A stretch of 64,000 bases of DNA. Source: Mediterraneibacter glycyrrhizinilyticus. Its GTDB lineage: Bacteria > Bacillota > Clostridia > Lachnospirales > Lachnospiraceae. This document shows, piece after piece, positions 44,445 to 54,955 of the stretch (position 1 is the first letter of the stretch; every line of letters starts with the position of its first letter). The stretch lies in NCBI RefSeq assembly GCF_015560805.1, contig NZ_JADMSO010000004.1, forward strand, positions 62,001 to 126,000, read 5' to 3'. Below the pieces are notes generated by a model. That model was given only the letters and a program-made list of their open reading frames with translations, was not told where the DNA came from and made no database searches. The translations under genes and the position numbers were made by a program.

Positions 44445-46118
44445 ATGAGAAGTGATACAGTGACAAAGGGAATGCAGCAGGCGCCGCATCGATCCTTATT
44501 TAACGCATTGGGACTGACAAAGGAAGAATTGGACCGTCCGCTGATCGGCGTGGTCAGTTCCTATAACGAAATTGTACCGGGACATATGAATCTGGACAAA
44601 ATTACCGAGGCAGTGAAGCTAGGAGTTGCAATGGCAGGAGGTACACCGATCATGGTACCGGCGATCGCGGTTTGTGACGGAATTGCGATGGGACATATCG
44701 GAATGAAGTATTCTCTCGTAACAAGAGATCTGATCGCAGATTCAACGGAAGCGCTTGCAATGGCGCATCAGTTTGACGGGCTGGTTATGATCCCGAACTG
44801 TGATAAAAATGTGCCGGGACTTTTGATGGCAGCCGCCAGAGTCAATATTCCGACCATTTTTGTCAGCGGCGGACCGATGCTCGCAGGACATGTAAAAGGA
44901 GAAAAACGAAGTCTCTCCAGTATGTTTGAGGCAGTCGGAGCCTACGCTGCCGGAACGTACACGGAAGAAGATGTCTGTGAATTTGAAAATAAAGTATGCC
45001 CGACCTGCGGATCCTGTTCCGGTATGTATACTGCCAACAGTATGAACTGCCTGACAGAAGTGCTTGGTATGGGGCTTCCGGGAAACGGAACGATCCCGGC
45101 AGTGTATTCTGCAAGAATCCAGCTTGCAAAACATGCGGGAATGCAGGTGATGGAACTGGTGAGAAAGAATATCCGTCCAAGAGATATTATGACGGAAGAT
45201 GCGATCTTAAATGCATTGACCGTGGATATGGCGCTTGGATGTTCGACGAACAGTATGCTGCATCTTCCTGCGATCGCACATGAGATCGGTATGGATTTTG
45301 AGATTGATTTTGCAAACGGGATCAGCGAGAAGACGCCGAATCTCTGTCACCTCGCACCGGCAGGTCCGACTTATATGGAAGATTTGAATGAAGCGGGCGG
45401 TGTCAGCGCAGTGATGAACGAACTGAATAAAAAAGGACTGCTTCATACCGGTTGCATGACGGTGACCGGAAAGACGGTCGGAGAAAATATCGCGGGATGC
45501 GTAAACCGGAATCCGGAAGTCATTCGTCCGATCGATCATCCATACAGTGAAACCGGAGGACTTGCCGTGCTGAAAGGAAATCTTGCACCGGACGGAAGTG
45601 TGGTCAAACGTTCGGCAGTTGTGGATGAAATGCTTGTACACGAAGGTCCGGCGAGAGTCTTTGACTGTGAGGAAGATGCGATTGCGGCGATCAAAGGCGG
45701 AGAGATCCACGCGGGAGATGTGGTTGTGATCCGCTATGAGGGACCGAAAGGCGGTCCGGGTATGCGTGAGATGCTGAACCCGACTTCCGCGATCGCGGGA
45801 ATGGGACTGGGCTCTTCCGTGGCATTGATCACAGACGGACGTTTCAGCGGAGCCTCCAGAGGCGCGTCGATCGGACACGTTTCGCCGGAGGCCGCAGTAG
45901 GCGGACCGATCGCCCTCGTAGAGGAGGGAGATCTTATCAAGATCGATATTCCGAACTTAAGTCTGGAATTGGATGTGCCGCAGGATGTACTGGATGCAAG
46001 ACGCGCGGCATGGCAGCCGAGAGAGCCGAAAGTAAAGACCGGGTATCTGGCAAGATATGCTTCTATGGTGACCTCCGGCAACAGAGGCGCAATACTGGAA
46101 GTACCAAAGAATCAATAG
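44445..46118 (+). CDS. ilvD: Dihydroxy-acid dehydratase
   Basis: IlvD dehydrates dihydroxy-acids to the keto-acid precursors of valine and isoleucine, using an iron-sulfur cluster. The 557 residues include cluster cysteines in PNCDKNVPG and [17 protein letters not shown], and the C-terminal [19 protein letters not shown] block. GGGAGGAG lies just before the ATG. It is 17 bp after leuB and 12 bp before ilvB. Confidence 0.96.
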   Translation: MRSDTVTKGMQQAPHRSLFNALGLTKEELDRPLIGVVSSYNEIVPGHMNLDKITEAVKLGVAMAGGTPIMVPAIAVCDGIAMGHIGMKYSLVTRDLIADSTEALAMAHQFDGLVMIPNCDKNVPGLLMAAARVNIPTIFVSGGPMLAGHVKGEKRSLSSMFEAVGAYAAGTYTEEDVCEFENKVCPTCGSCSGMYTANSMNCLTEVLGMGLPGNGTIPAVYSARIQLAKHAGMQVMELVRKNIRPRDIMTEDAILNALTVDMALGCSTNSMLHLPAIAHEIGMDFEIDFANGISEKTPNLCHLAPAGPTYMEDLNEAGGVSAVMNELNKKGLLHTGCMTVTGKTVGENIAGCVNRNPEVIRPIDHPYSETGGLAVLKGNLAPDGSVVKRSAVVDEMLVHEGPARVFDCEEDAIAAIKGGEIHAGDVVVIRYEGPKGGPGMREMLNPTSAIAGMGLGSSVALITDGRFSGASRGASIGHVSPEAAVGGPIALVEEGDLIKIDIPNLSLELDVPQDVLDARRAAWQPREPKVKTGYLARYASMVTSGNRGAILEVPKNQ

Positions 46119-46130
46119 GAGGTGTCTCCG

Positions 46131-47810
46131 ATGCAGCTTACAGGAGCAGAAATCGTCATTGAATGTTTAAAGGAACAAGGCGTGGATACGGTATTCGGGT
46201 ATCCGGGCGGCGCGATTTTAAATGTCTATGACGCATTGTATAAACACAGCAACGAAATCAAACATATTTTAACATCGCACGAGCAGGGAGCCGCACATGC
46301 GGCAGATGGGTATGCGAGAGCGACGGGAAAAGTCGGCGTATGTTTTGCGACGAGCGGACCCGGGGCAACTAACCTTGTGACCGGGATCGCAACGGCATGT
46401 ATGGATTCCATTCCGATTGTTGCGATCACCTGCAACGTCGGTGTGTCTCTTCTCGGAAAAGACAGTTTTCAGGAGATCGACATTGCCGGCATTACGATGC
46501 CGATCACAAAACATAATTATATTGTAAAAGATGTCAGCCGGTTGGCAGACACGATCCGCAAAGCGTTTCAGATTGCGAGATCCGGTCGTCCGGGACCGGT
46601 GCTGATCGATATTCCGAAAGACGTCACAGCCAATGTGACCGAATACGAGAGAAAAATGATCGAGCCGTATAAACCGGATACCTCTCATATTTCGGAAAAG
46701 GAGATCGATACTGCGGTTGAGATGATCCGAAAGTCCAAACGTCCGTATATTTTTGTGGGCGGAGGTGCGATCTTATCCGGCGCAAGCGAAGAACTGAAAG
46801 AATTTGTTGACAAGGTCGATGCACCGGTCACCGATTCTTTGATGGGAAAAGGGGCATTTCCGGGGACTGACGTGCGGTATACAGGCATGCTTGGAATGCA
46901 TGGGACGAAGACATCGAATTTTGGCGTCAGCGAGTGCGATCTGTTGATCGTGATCGGCGCCAGATTCAGCGACCGTGTGACCGGAAATACGAAGAGTTTT
47001 GCAAAATATGCGAAGATCCTGCAGTTTGATGTGGATCCGGCGGAGATGGATAAAAATGTACTGATCACAGCAGGCGTGACCGGAGATATCCGTGAAACGT
47101 TAAAACGAGTGAATGAAAAGCTGGAATCGCAGTCTCATTCGGAATGGCTGGAAAAAATCCAGGCTTACAAGAGTATGTATCCGTTAAAATATCATCCGGA
47201 AGCTTTGAGCGGACCGTTTGTGATCGAAGAGATTTACAGACAGACAAAAGGAGATGCGGTGATCGTCACAGAAGTCGGACAGCATCAGATGTGGGCGGCA
47301 CAATATTACAAATATACGAAGCCGAGAACGCTATTGACATCCGGTGGTCTCGGAACGATGGGCTACGGACTTGGAGCAGCTCTTGGCGCAAAGAGCGGAT
47401 GCCCGGATAAGACGGTGGTAAATATTGCGGGAGACGGTTGTTTCCGGATGAATATGAATGAGATCGCAACGGCGGTGCGCCATCAGATCCCGATCATAGA
47501 AGTGGTGATCAATAACCATGTGCTGGGTATGGTACGGCAGTGGCAGAACTTGTTTTATGAGCAGCGCTATTCGGCGACGGTCTTAAACGACGGCGTTGAT
47601 TTTGTAAAGCTTGCAGAGGCGATGGGAGCGGTCGGCATCCGCGCTGTGACACAGGATGAGTTCCGAAAGGCATTTTCCGAAGCGCTGCAGCTTGGAAAAC
47701 CGGTATTGATCGACTGTATCATTGATTCGGATGATAAAGTATGGCCGATGGTGGCTCCGGGAGCTGCGATCAGCGAGGCATTTGACGAGGAAGATATGAA
47801 GGAGGAGTAA
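46131..47810 (+). CDS. ilvB: Acetolactate synthase, large subunit
   Basis: A thiamine-diphosphate enzyme that makes acetolactate for valine and leucine, and acetohydroxybutyrate for isoleucine. Seen are the catalytic Glu region (HEQGAAHAADGYARATG), the FAD-binding middle domain and the ThDP motif GDGCFRMNMNEIATA. I use ATG 46131 (559 residues), 8 nt after AGGAGG; a GTG nine bases earlier overlaps that spacing. No ilvN regulatory subunit follows, so the partner must be elsewhere or the enzyme works alone. Confidence 0.95.
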   Translation: MQLTGAEIVIECLKEQGVDTVFGYPGGAILNVYDALYKHSNEIKHILTSHEQGAAHAADGYARATGKVGVCFATSGPGATNLVTGIATACMDSIPIVAITCNVGVSLLGKDSFQEIDIAGITMPITKHNYIVKDVSRLADTIRKAFQIARSGRPGPVLIDIPKDVTANVTEYERKMIEPYKPDTSHISEKEIDTAVEMIRKSKRPYIFVGGGAILSGASEELKEFVDKVDAPVTDSLMGKGAFPGTDVRYTGMLGMHGTKTSNFGVSECDLLIVIGARFSDRVTGNTKSFAKYAKILQFDVDPAEMDKNVLITAGVTGDIRETLKRVNEKLESQSHSEWLEKIQAYKSMYPLKYHPEALSGPFVIEEIYRQTKGDAVIVTEVGQHQMWAAQYYKYTKPRTLLTSGGLGTMGYGLGAALGAKSGCPDKTVVNIAGDGCFRMNMNEIATAVRHQIPIIEVVINNHVLGMVRQWQNLFYEQRYSATVLNDGVDFVKLAEAMGAVGIRAVTQDEFRKAFSEALQLGKPVLIDCIIDSDDKVWPMVAPGAAISEAFDEEDMKEE

Positions 47811-47815
47811 AGGAA

Positions 47816-48898
47816 ATGGGAAGAGTGTATAATTTTTCGGCAGGACCGGCTGTTCTGCCGGAAGATGTGTTAAAAGAAGCGGCAGAGGAAATGCTTGATT
47901 ATAAAGGAACGGGAATGTCCGTGATGGAGATGAGCCACAGATCCAAGGCGTTTGAAGAAATCATCAATGGGGCGGAAGCAGATCTGCGGGAACTGATGAA
48001 TATCCCGGATAATTATAAAGTATTGTTTTTACAGGGCGGAGCATCCCAGCAGTTTGCGATGATCCCGATGAATCTGATGAAGAACCGTGTGGCAGATTAT
48101 ATTATCACAGGACAGTGGGCAAAAAAAGCGGCGAGCGAGGCGGAAAAATACGGAAAAGTCAACCGGATCGCTTCTTCCGCAGACAAGACATTTTCCTATA
48201 TTCCGGATTGTTCCGATCTTCCGGTTTCCGAGGATGCGGATTATGTTTATATCTGTGAGAATAATACGATTTATGGTACGAAGTTTCAAGAACTTCCGAA
48301 TACAAAGGGCAAATTACTTGTATCCGATGTTTCATCCTGTTTCCTTTCAGAACCGGTGGATGTGAGCAAATACGGCATCCTTTACGGCGGCGTACAGAAG
48401 AATATCGGACCGGCGGGAACTGTGATCGTGATCATCCGTGAAGATCTGATCACGGAGGACGTTCTTCCGGGAACACCGACGATGCTGACTTACAAAACAC
48501 ATGCAGATGCAAAATCTCTTTATAATACGCCTCCGGCATATGGAATTTATATTTGTGGGAAAGTGTTCAAGTGGATCAAATCCATGGGCGGACTTTCCGC
48601 AATGAAAGAACGGAATGAGAAAAAAGCGGCGCTTCTCTATGATTTTCTGGATCAGAGCAAGCTGTTCAAAGGCACTGTTGAGAAAAAGGACCGTTCTTTG
48701 ATGAATGTACCGTTTGTCACCGGCGATGTGGATCTGGACGCTAAATTTGTGAAAGAGGCAAAAGAAGCAGGACTTGAAAATCTGAAAGGTCACCGCAGTG
48801 TGGGCGGAATGCGTGCAAGTATTTACAATGCGATGCCATATGAGGGTGTAGAGGCGCTTGTCGCATTTATGAAGAAATTTGAAGAGGAGAATCTGTAA
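47816..48898 (+). CDS. serC: Phosphoserine aminotransferase
   Basis: SerC is a PLP enzyme making phosphoserine from 3-phosphohydroxypyruvate and glutamate. The 360 residues begin RVYNFSAGPAVLPEDVL, the family start, and include EMSHRSKAFEEI and the PLP lysine in YGGVQKNIGPAG. An AAGGAGG site lies in the last codons of ilvB. serA starts one base after its stop, so the pair is tightly coupled. Confidence 0.96.
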   Translation: MGRVYNFSAGPAVLPEDVLKEAAEEMLDYKGTGMSVMEMSHRSKAFEEIINGAEADLRELMNIPDNYKVLFLQGGASQQFAMIPMNLMKNRVADYIITGQWAKKAASEAEKYGKVNRIASSADKTFSYIPDCSDLPVSEDADYVYICENNTIYGTKFQELPNTKGKLLVSDVSSCFLSEPVDVSKYGILYGGVQKNIGPAGTVIVIIREDLITEDVLPGTPTMLTYKTHADAKSLYNTPPAYGIYICGKVFKWIKSMGGLSAMKERNEKKAALLYDFLDQSKLFKGTVEKKDRSLMNVPFVTGDVDLDAKFVKEAKEAGLENLKGHRSVGGMRASIYNAMPYEGVEALVAFMKKFEEENL

Positions 48899-48899
48899 C

Positions 48900-50063
48900 A
48901 TGTATAAATATCACTGCCTGAATCCAATTGCACAGGTTGGACTGGAAAAATTTGATGAAACTTATGTAAAAACAGAGACACCGGATGAAGCGGACGCGAT
49001 TCTTGTGCGCAGCGCAGGAATGCATGAGATGGAGTTTGCGAAAAATTTAAAAGCGATCGCAAGAGCGGGCGCAGGCGTCAACAATATCCCGTTGGATAAA
49101 TGCGCCGATCAGGGAATCGTCGTATTCAACACACCGGGAGCAAATGCGAACGGGGTAAAAGAACTGGTCATCGCAGGCATGCTGCTTGCTGCAAGAGACA
49201 TTGTCAGCGGTATCGGCTGGGTACAGGAGCATGAGGAAGACGGAGACCTTGCAAAAGCGACGGAAAAAGCAAAGAAAGCATTTGCGGGTACGGAACTGGC
49301 AGGAAAGAAATTAGGAGTGATCGGTCTGGGAGCGATCGGCGTGCTCGTGGCAAATACTGCCATCCATCTTGGAATGGAGGTATATGGCTACGATCCATAT
49401 GTTTCCGTAGATTCCGCATGGAAACTTTCCAGAAATATTCATCACGCAAAAACGGTGGATGAACTGTACAAAGAGTGTGACTACCTCACAATTCATGTTC
49501 CGGCGCTTCCGGATACGAAAGGAATGATCAATAAAGACGCTATCAGTCTGATGAAAAAAGACGTGGTTGTCTTAAACTTTGCGCGTGATACCCTTGTGGA
49601 CAGTGAAGCGATGGTTGATGCGCTTATAGCGGGAAATGTAAAGCGCTATGTCACCGATTTTCCGACACCGGAGATCGCAGGAGTGAAAGGTGCGATCGTG
49701 ATCCCGCATCTGGGAGCATCTACGGAAGAGTCGGAAGACAACTGTGCAAAGATGGCGGTACAGGAATTAAAAGATTATCTGGAAAACGGAAATATCACAC
49801 ATTCCGTAAACTATCCGGATTGTGATATGGGCGTGAAAGAATCCGGAAACCGAATTACGATCTTACATAAAAATATCCCTAATATGATCGGTCAGCTGAC
49901 CGCAGTATTGGCAAAAGAGAATATGAATATTTCTCTGATGACGAATAAAAGCCGAAAGGAATATGCATATACAATGATTGACGTCGAGGCGGAGGTTCCG
50001 ATGGAAGTGGAAGAACAGCTGTCGGCAATCGATGGTGTTCTGAAGATCCGTGTGATCAAATAG
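48900..50063 (+). CDS. serA: D-3-phosphoglycerate dehydrogenase
   Basis: SerA starts serine synthesis by oxidising 3-phosphoglycerate with NAD. The 387 residues form the short type: a split substrate domain, an NAD domain with GKKLGVIGLGAIGVLVAN, the catalytic Arg/Glu/His blocks, and a C-terminal ACT domain (ITILHKNIPNMIGQLTAVLAKENMNI), which probably gives feedback control by serine. The start is ATG 48900, ten nt after GAGGAG; a more upstream ATG at 48879 lies inside serC. It ends the operon. Confidence 0.95.
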   Translation: MYKYHCLNPIAQVGLEKFDETYVKTETPDEADAILVRSAGMHEMEFAKNLKAIARAGAGVNNIPLDKCADQGIVVFNTPGANANGVKELVIAGMLLAARDIVSGIGWVQEHEEDGDLAKATEKAKKAFAGTELAGKKLGVIGLGAIGVLVANTAIHLGMEVYGYDPYVSVDSAWKLSRNIHHAKTVDELYKECDYLTIHVPALPDTKGMINKDAISLMKKDVVVLNFARDTLVDSEAMVDALIAGNVKRYVTDFPTPEIAGVKGAIVIPHLGASTEESEDNCAKMAVQELKDYLENGNITHSVNYPDCDMGVKESGNRITILHKNIPNMIGQLTAVLAKENMNISLMTNKSRKEYAYTMIDVEAEVPMEVEEQLSAIDGVLKIRVIK

Positions 50064-50082
50064 GGAAAACAGGTTATCATTA

Positions 50083-50143
50083 ATTCCCCGCGTTGGTGTA
50101 CAAGGAGAAATACACCTTGTACACCGACGCGGGGAATGTTTTT
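50083..50143 (+). terminator. Terminator of the leuB-serA operon
   Basis: ATTCCCCGCGT-GGTGTACAAGG forms a stem of more than 20 bp with its complement ending GGGGAAT at 50137, with one mismatch, followed by GTTTTTAA. Confidence 0.88.
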
Positions 50144-50245
50144 AAGGGAGACAGAACAGGTAAATGCAGCACAGATGTGTTTGGTTTGCCTGTTTTTTGA
50201 ATTGGCGTATCATGTAAAAATTCATTCTGGTAAAGTGAAAAAGCA

Positions 50246-50280
50246 TTGACAATATCTGTATTAATGTATACAATTATACA
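50246..50280 (+). promoter_or_regulatory. Promoter and GntR-type operator of the Re-citrate synthase operon
   Basis: TTGACA at 50246-50251 and TACAAT at 50269-50274 are 17 bp apart. The palindrome TGTATA-CAAT-TATACA at 50265-50280 lies right over the -10 box. Such palindromes are bound by FadR-subfamily GntR proteins, and one is encoded as the second gene of this operon, so autorepression is likely. Confidence 0.7.
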
Positions 50281-50334
50281 AGGATTCAAACATACAATAC
50301 GATATGAATCAAAAGACTGGAGGAAATAATAAAG

Positions 50335-51741
50335 ATGGACAACAGAAAAGTTTTTTTGAATACGCATACGAACCTGCTGGAACTGGAAGAGCATATGTAT
50401 CCGCTTGTAGACGTGGATACTCCGAATGTGTTCCGGAATTTGTTTCATTATGATGAAATTCCGAAAATCGCATTTAACGACCGTATCGTGCCGCATAATA
50501 TGCCAAACGAGATCTGGATCACCGATACGACATTCCGGGATGGACAGCAGTCACGGGCGCCGTATACAACAGAACAGATCGTGACCATTTATGATTATTT
50601 TCACCGGCTGGGAGGACCGAACGGAAAGATCCGCCAGAGTGAATTCTTCTTATATAGCAAAAAAGACCGTGATGCGGTTTATAAATGTCTGGAGCGTGGA
50701 TATGAATTTCCGGAAGTGACAAGCTGGATACGGGCAAGTAAAAAAGATTTTCAGTTAGTTAAAGATATCGGACTGAAAGAAACAGGGATACTTGTCAGTT
50801 GTTCGGACTACCACATTTTCTATAAATTAAAAATGACGAGAAGAGAAGCGATGGAACATTATCTTTCCGTTGTCCGTGAGTGTATGGAGACAGGTGTGCG
50901 TCCGAGATGCCATCTGGAAGATATTACCCGGTCGGATATTTATGGATTTGTCATTCCGTTCTGTCTGGAATTGATGAAATTGATGGAAGAATATCAGATA
51001 CCGGTTAAGATCAGGGTCTGTGATACGATGGGATACGGAGTGAATTTTCCCGGTGCGGTGATCCCGAGATCGATTCCGGGAATCATTTACGGTCTGATGG
51101 TTCATGCAGGTGTCCCAAGCGAATTGATCGAATTTCACGGACATAATGATTTTTACAAAGCAGTCAACAATTCTACCACGGCATGGCTGTACGGGGCATG
51201 CGGCGTGAACTGTTCATTGTTCGGGATCGGAGAGCGGACCGGAAATACACCGCTTGAAGCGATGGTATTTGAATATGCACAGCTCCGAGGAACACTGGAC
51301 GGCATGGATACGACTGTGATCACGGAACTGGCAGAATATTATGAGAAAGAAATTGGATATAAAGTACCCTCAAGAACGCCGTTTGTCGGAAAGAATTTCA
51401 ATGTGACAAGAGCCGGGATCCACGCAGACGGCATGCTGAAAAACGAAGAGATTTACAATATTTTTGATACGGAAAAATTCTTAAACCGTCCGGCACTTGT
51501 CTCGGTTTCTAACACATCGGGGGTTGCGGGAATTGCGTATTGGATCAATGCCTACTATAAACTGCCGAAAGAGGCGCAGGTAGATAAAAACAGTGACCTT
51601 GTGCTGGCGCTGAAAGCATGGGTGGACAGGGAATATGAAGAAGGTCGTGTTACGGTCTTGACAGATGAAGAATTAGTTGCCAAAATAGAGAGTGTGTGCG
51701 AAGAACTGCACATAACATTGCAGCAGAAGGCGGTAGATTAG
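50335..51741 (+). CDS. Re-type citrate synthase (homocitrate/isopropylmalate synthase fold)
   Basis: A 468-residue enzyme of the DRE-TIM metallolyase fold. It carries the signature ITDTTFRDGQQSRAPYT near residue 62, the metal-binding HGHND in IEFHGHNDFYKAVNNS, and the GERTGNTPLEAM block. It matches the Re-citrate synthase group first shown in Clostridium kluyveri, which joins acetyl-CoA and oxaloacetate in anaerobes that lack the usual citrate synthase. It has no leucine-binding LeuA dimer domain at its end. A GntR regulator and icd follow, so the operon feeds 2-oxoglutarate and glutamate. Homocitrate or citramalate synthase is possible but less likely here. Confidence 0.87.
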   Translation: MDNRKVFLNTHTNLLELEEHMYPLVDVDTPNVFRNLFHYDEIPKIAFNDRIVPHNMPNEIWITDTTFRDGQQSRAPYTTEQIVTIYDYFHRLGGPNGKIRQSEFFLYSKKDRDAVYKCLERGYEFPEVTSWIRASKKDFQLVKDIGLKETGILVSCSDYHIFYKLKMTRREAMEHYLSVVRECMETGVRPRCHLEDITRSDIYGFVIPFCLELMKLMEEYQIPVKIRVCDTMGYGVNFPGAVIPRSIPGIIYGLMVHAGVPSELIEFHGHNDFYKAVNNSTTAWLYGACGVNCSLFGIGERTGNTPLEAMVFEYAQLRGTLDGMDTTVITELAEYYEKEIGYKVPSRTPFVGKNFNVTRAGIHADGMLKNEEIYNIFDTEKFLNRPALVSVSNTSGVAGIAYWINAYYKLPKEAQVDKNSDLVLALKAWVDREYEEGRVTVLTDEELVAKIESVCEELHITLQQKAVD

Positions 51742-51742
51742 A

Positions 51743-52426
51743 ATGGAAGACTATCAGGAGCATTCTCTAAGCAGCCGTGTGTTCCAGAAGATCCGTGACA
51801 ATATTCTGGACGGAACTTACCGGGAGCATGATGAACTGCGGGAGAATACAATCGGAAAAGAGCTTGGGGTGAGCCGGACTCCTGTGCGGGAGGCGCTGCG
51901 TCAGCTTGAGCTGGAAGGGCTTGTGACGATCATTCCGAATAAAGGGGCATATGTGACGGGAATTACGACAAAGGACGTTCATGATATTTATACCGTGCGT
52001 TCGATGTTGGAAGGACTCTGTGCGAGATGGGCGACAGAGCATATCTCGCAGGAACAGTTGGATGAACTGGAAGAGATCATGCTTCTTTCGGAATTTCACA
52101 TGAAAAGAGAGAGCGGGAACAACACGGATCAGATCGCAATCCTGGATGGAAGATTTCACGCTGTGCTCTATGATGCCTGTGACAGCAGAATCTTAAGCCA
52201 TGTACTGAAAGATTTTCACAAATATGTTCAGACGGCAAGGAAGACTTCGATCGTGTCGGAAGAACGTGCGAGAAAGTCGATCCGGGAGCACAAGCAGATT
52301 TTGCGGTCAATCCGGGACCGGGATGCAGATCTCGCGGAACAGCTTGCAAACGAACATATCCTTCATGTGATGCAGAACCTAAAAAGGCAGGGATATGAAC
52401 AGAACGAAACAGCAGGAGGAGTTTGA
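51743..52426 (+). CDS. GntR family regulator, FadR subfamily
   Basis: The 227 residues have an N-terminal winged helix ([39 protein letters not shown]) and a helical FCD ligand domain ([20 protein letters not shown] to HEHILHVMQ region) with His residues that usually hold a metal and an organic acid. Citrate, 2-oxoglutarate or a related acid would fit the context. It starts one base after the citrate synthase stop and ends just before icd, so it is co-transcribed with what it probably controls. Confidence 0.92.
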   Translation: MEDYQEHSLSSRVFQKIRDNILDGTYREHDELRENTIGKELGVSRTPVREALRQLELEGLVTIIPNKGAYVTGITTKDVHDIYTVRSMLEGLCARWATEHISQEQLDELEEIMLLSEFHMKRESGNNTDQIAILDGRFHAVLYDACDSRILSHVLKDFHKYVQTARKTSIVSEERARKSIREHKQILRSIRDRDADLAEQLANEHILHVMQNLKRQGYEQNETAGGV

Positions 52427-52427
52427 A

Positions 52428-53624
52428 ATGGAAAAAATTAAGATGGCAACACCGATTGTGGAAATGGACGGAGACGAGATGACAAGGATTCTCTGGAAGA
52501 TGATCAAGGAGCATCTTTTAGAGCCATTCATTGATTTGAATACAGAATATTACGATCTGGGATTGGAACATCGTAATGAAACAGACGATCAGGTTACGAT
52601 CGATTCGGCGAACGCGACAAAGAAATATAAAGTAGCAGTAAAATGTGCGACGATCACACCGAATGCAGCGCGTATGGATGAATACGATTTAAAAGAGATG
52701 TGGAAGAGCCCGAACGGTACGATCCGTGCGATCCTGGACGGAACCGTATTCCGTGCGCCGATCGTGGTAAAAGGAATTGAACCTTGTGTTAAGAACTGGA
52801 AGAAACCGATCACCATTGCCAGACATGCGTATGGAGATGTATACAAAGGATCCGAGATGAAGATCCCAGGAGCAGGAAAAGTAGAATTAGTCTATACGGC
52901 GGAAGATGGAAGCGAGACAAAAGAACTGGTACATACTTTTGACGGACCGGGAATCGTACAGGGAATGCACAACATCAATCAGTCTATTGAAAGCTTTGCG
53001 AGAAGCTGCTTTAATTATGCATTGGACACAAAACAAGATCTCTGGTTTGCGACGAAAGATACGATCTCCAAGAAATATGATCATACGTTTAAAGATATTT
53101 TCCAGGAGATTTACGATGCAGAGTATGACGAGAAATTCAAAGCTGCCGGAATCGAATATTTCTATACGCTGATCGATGATGCGGTTGCCCGTGTTATGAA
53201 ATCAGAGGGCGGTTATATCTGGGCGTGCAAGAACTATGATGGGGATGTCATGAGCGATATGGTTTCTTCTGCATTTGGTTCTCTTGCGATGATGACGTCG
53301 GTACTTGTATCTCCGGACGGATATTATGAGTATGAAGCTGCACATGGAACGGTACAGCGTCATTATTATAAGCATCTGAAAGGGGAAGAGACTTCCACAA
53401 ACTCTGTCGCAACGATCTTTGCATGGACAGGGGCACTCAGAAAACGGGGAGAACTGGATGGCAATCAGGAATTGATGGAATTTGCGGACAGACTGGAAAA
53501 AGCGACCATCGATACGATCGAATCCGGGGAAATGACAAAAGATCTGGCATTGATTACTACGATCGAGAACCCGACGGTATTGAACAGCGAGGACTTCATT
53601 AAAGCGATCGCAAAAAGATTATAG
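52428..53624 (+). CDS. icd: Isocitrate dehydrogenase, NADP type (eukaryotic-like)
   Basis: This enzyme turns isocitrate to 2-oxoglutarate with NADP. The 398 residues are of the homodimeric, mitochondrial-like class ([23 protein letters not shown] start; [28 protein letters not shown] substrate loop; [21 protein letters not shown] metal Asp block). I start at ATG 52428, 6 nt after GGAGG-type bases; an ATG 33 bases upstream lies inside the GntR gene. Aconitase is the missing link between its two operon neighbours and lies outside the window. Confidence 0.95.
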   Translation: MEKIKMATPIVEMDGDEMTRILWKMIKEHLLEPFIDLNTEYYDLGLEHRNETDDQVTIDSANATKKYKVAVKCATITPNAARMDEYDLKEMWKSPNGTIRAILDGTVFRAPIVVKGIEPCVKNWKKPITIARHAYGDVYKGSEMKIPGAGKVELVYTAEDGSETKELVHTFDGPGIVQGMHNINQSIESFARSCFNYALDTKQDLWFATKDTISKKYDHTFKDIFQEIYDAEYDEKFKAAGIEYFYTLIDDAVARVMKSEGGYIWACKNYDGDVMSDMVSSAFGSLAMMTSVLVSPDGYYEYEAAHGTVQRHYYKHLKGEETSTNSVATIFAWTGALRKRGELDGNQELMEFADRLEKATIDTIESGEMTKDLALITTIENPTVLNSEDFIKAIAKRL

Positions 53625-53641
53625 AAAGTATTGTATTTTGG

Positions 53642-53675
53642 GGACTGTTACATACAAAGTGACAGTCCTGTTTTA
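53642..53675 (+). terminator. Terminator of icd
   Basis: GGACTGTTAC pairs with GTGACAGTCC (one mismatch) across a 7-nt loop, followed by TGTTTTA. Confidence 0.75.
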
Positions 53676-53689
53676 TTGCTGCTTTTCTA

Positions 53690-53857
53690 TCAGGAGATTT
53701 TTTGGGATTGATTGCTGTGAGATTCGGACAGAAACAATCGGCGGTAAGTATCGCGAACTTCTTTTTCTGTCATATGGGGAAGCTGTTCCTGAAATACAGA
53801 CTGATCTTGGGTATGTGCACTGATAAAGCAAAGCATATCAAATAGTATATTTTGCAT
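53690..53857 (-). CDS. Possible small protein of unknown function
   Basis: An open frame of 55 codons with ATG at 53857 and AAGGGGGAT upstream. The product begins MQNILFDMLCFISAH, then turns acidic and basic (TEKEVRDTYRRLFLSESHS). It stands alone between the icd terminator and a divergent AraC gene, 139 bp away. The ribosome site and position argue for a real gene; the short length and lack of any recognised family argue against. I cannot assign a function. Confidence 0.35.
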   Translation of the reverse strand: MQNILFDMLCFISAHTQDQSVFQEQLPHMTEKEVRDTYRRLFLSESHSNQSQKIS

Positions 53858-53996
53858 AGAAATCCCCCTTTTCTGAAATGACGGCAAGGTGACATAAATA
53901 CTTGCAATTGTATTTTAACGATAATCTGAGTGGAAATATATTTAGATAGCGCCGTTTTTATGGTAAAATAACGACAAAGAGAAAGGGGGATGGATA

Positions 53997-54908
53997 ATGC
54001 GCCCGGAAGAATTATTATTTGCAGAGAATAAAAGAGAAGAAATCTATGAGATGCGCCCGGATTATCCATATGCAGTTCGTAGGTTTGATGTGGATCTTTC
54101 GGGAACGATGATTGCACCGTGGCATTGGCATGAGGAAATGGAACTTCTTTTGGTAAAGGCGGACGGACTGAACTATGATATGATGGGAGAATGTTTGATG
54201 CTGAAAAAGGGGGACGTTCTGTTCGTGAACAGCAATACGCTACATCAGGTGTATGCTTCCGATGCGGGAAAGCATATCCGCTATGATGTTCATATGTTTC
54301 GAGGATCGCTGATCGCAGATCCGGACAGTCTGATCGAGAAAAACTATGTGCGCCCTCTTCAGCAGATGCAGACTGCAAAATGGATCTTGTTAAAAAATGG
54401 AGAAGCGGATCATTGGAAGGTTTTGAAATGCCTGGAACAACTTTCTGAGTTGGAGCAAAAAAGATCATATGGATATGAACTCTATTCAAGAAATCTTTTA
54501 TCAGAGATCCTGCTGTATCTTTTAGATCGAAAACGAAATGAAACGAAAAATGAGAGTCGGGAAACGGTAGGAAGAGAGATGGAAAATGAAATGCGTCTGC
54601 GAAAGATGCTACTGTACATCCAGGAATATTATGGGGAACATCTGTCGCTTGCAGATTTGGCAAAAGCCGCAAATATCGGTGAGCGGGAGTGTCTTCGATG
54701 TTTTCAGAAGACGTTGCATACGTCTCCGTTTCGGTATCTGCAGGAATACCGGATACAGGCGGCAAGTAATCGGCTGAAAAACAGTGAATTGAAAATTGTC
54801 GATATTGCCCTGCAGTGCGGATTTAGTTCGGCAAGTTATTTCGGAAAAGTATTTCACCGCGAGATGGGATGTACTCCGCAGGAATACAGAAAACAAAAAT
54901 CAATCTAA
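53997..54908 (+). CDS. AraC family transcriptional regulator
   Basis: The 303 residues have an N-terminal cupin (PWHWHEEMELLLVKADGLNYDMMG to LKKGDVLFVNSNTLHQVYA) and a C-terminal AraC domain (MLLYIQEYYGEHLSLADLAKAANIGERECLRCFQ to QCGFSSASYFGKVFHREMGCTPQEYRKQ). AGGGGGAT precedes the ATG, and an extended -10 box TGGTAAAAT lies at 53961-53969. Possible targets are the divergent small frame at 53690-53857 or distant genes; nothing in the sequence decides. Such proteins usually respond to a sugar. Confidence 0.88.
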   Translation: MRPEELLFAENKREEIYEMRPDYPYAVRRFDVDLSGTMIAPWHWHEEMELLLVKADGLNYDMMGECLMLKKGDVLFVNSNTLHQVYASDAGKHIRYDVHMFRGSLIADPDSLIEKNYVRPLQQMQTAKWILLKNGEADHWKVLKCLEQLSELEQKRSYGYELYSRNLLSEILLYLLDRKRNETKNESRETVGREMENEMRLRKMLLYIQEYYGEHLSLADLAKAANIGERECLRCFQKTLHTSPFRYLQEYRIQAASNRLKNSELKIVDIALQCGFSSASYFGKVFHREMGCTPQEYRKQKSI

Positions 54909-54955
54909 CAGAAAACAGGCAGAACGAAACATGGAGGACATGCAGATGGGAGAAC

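Noticed and set aside
53770-54765. 331-codon frame on the minus strand across the AraC gene
   Set aside because: Low-complexity Ser/Pro/His product typical of antisense translation; the AraC gene on the plus strand has full motifs and a ribosome site.
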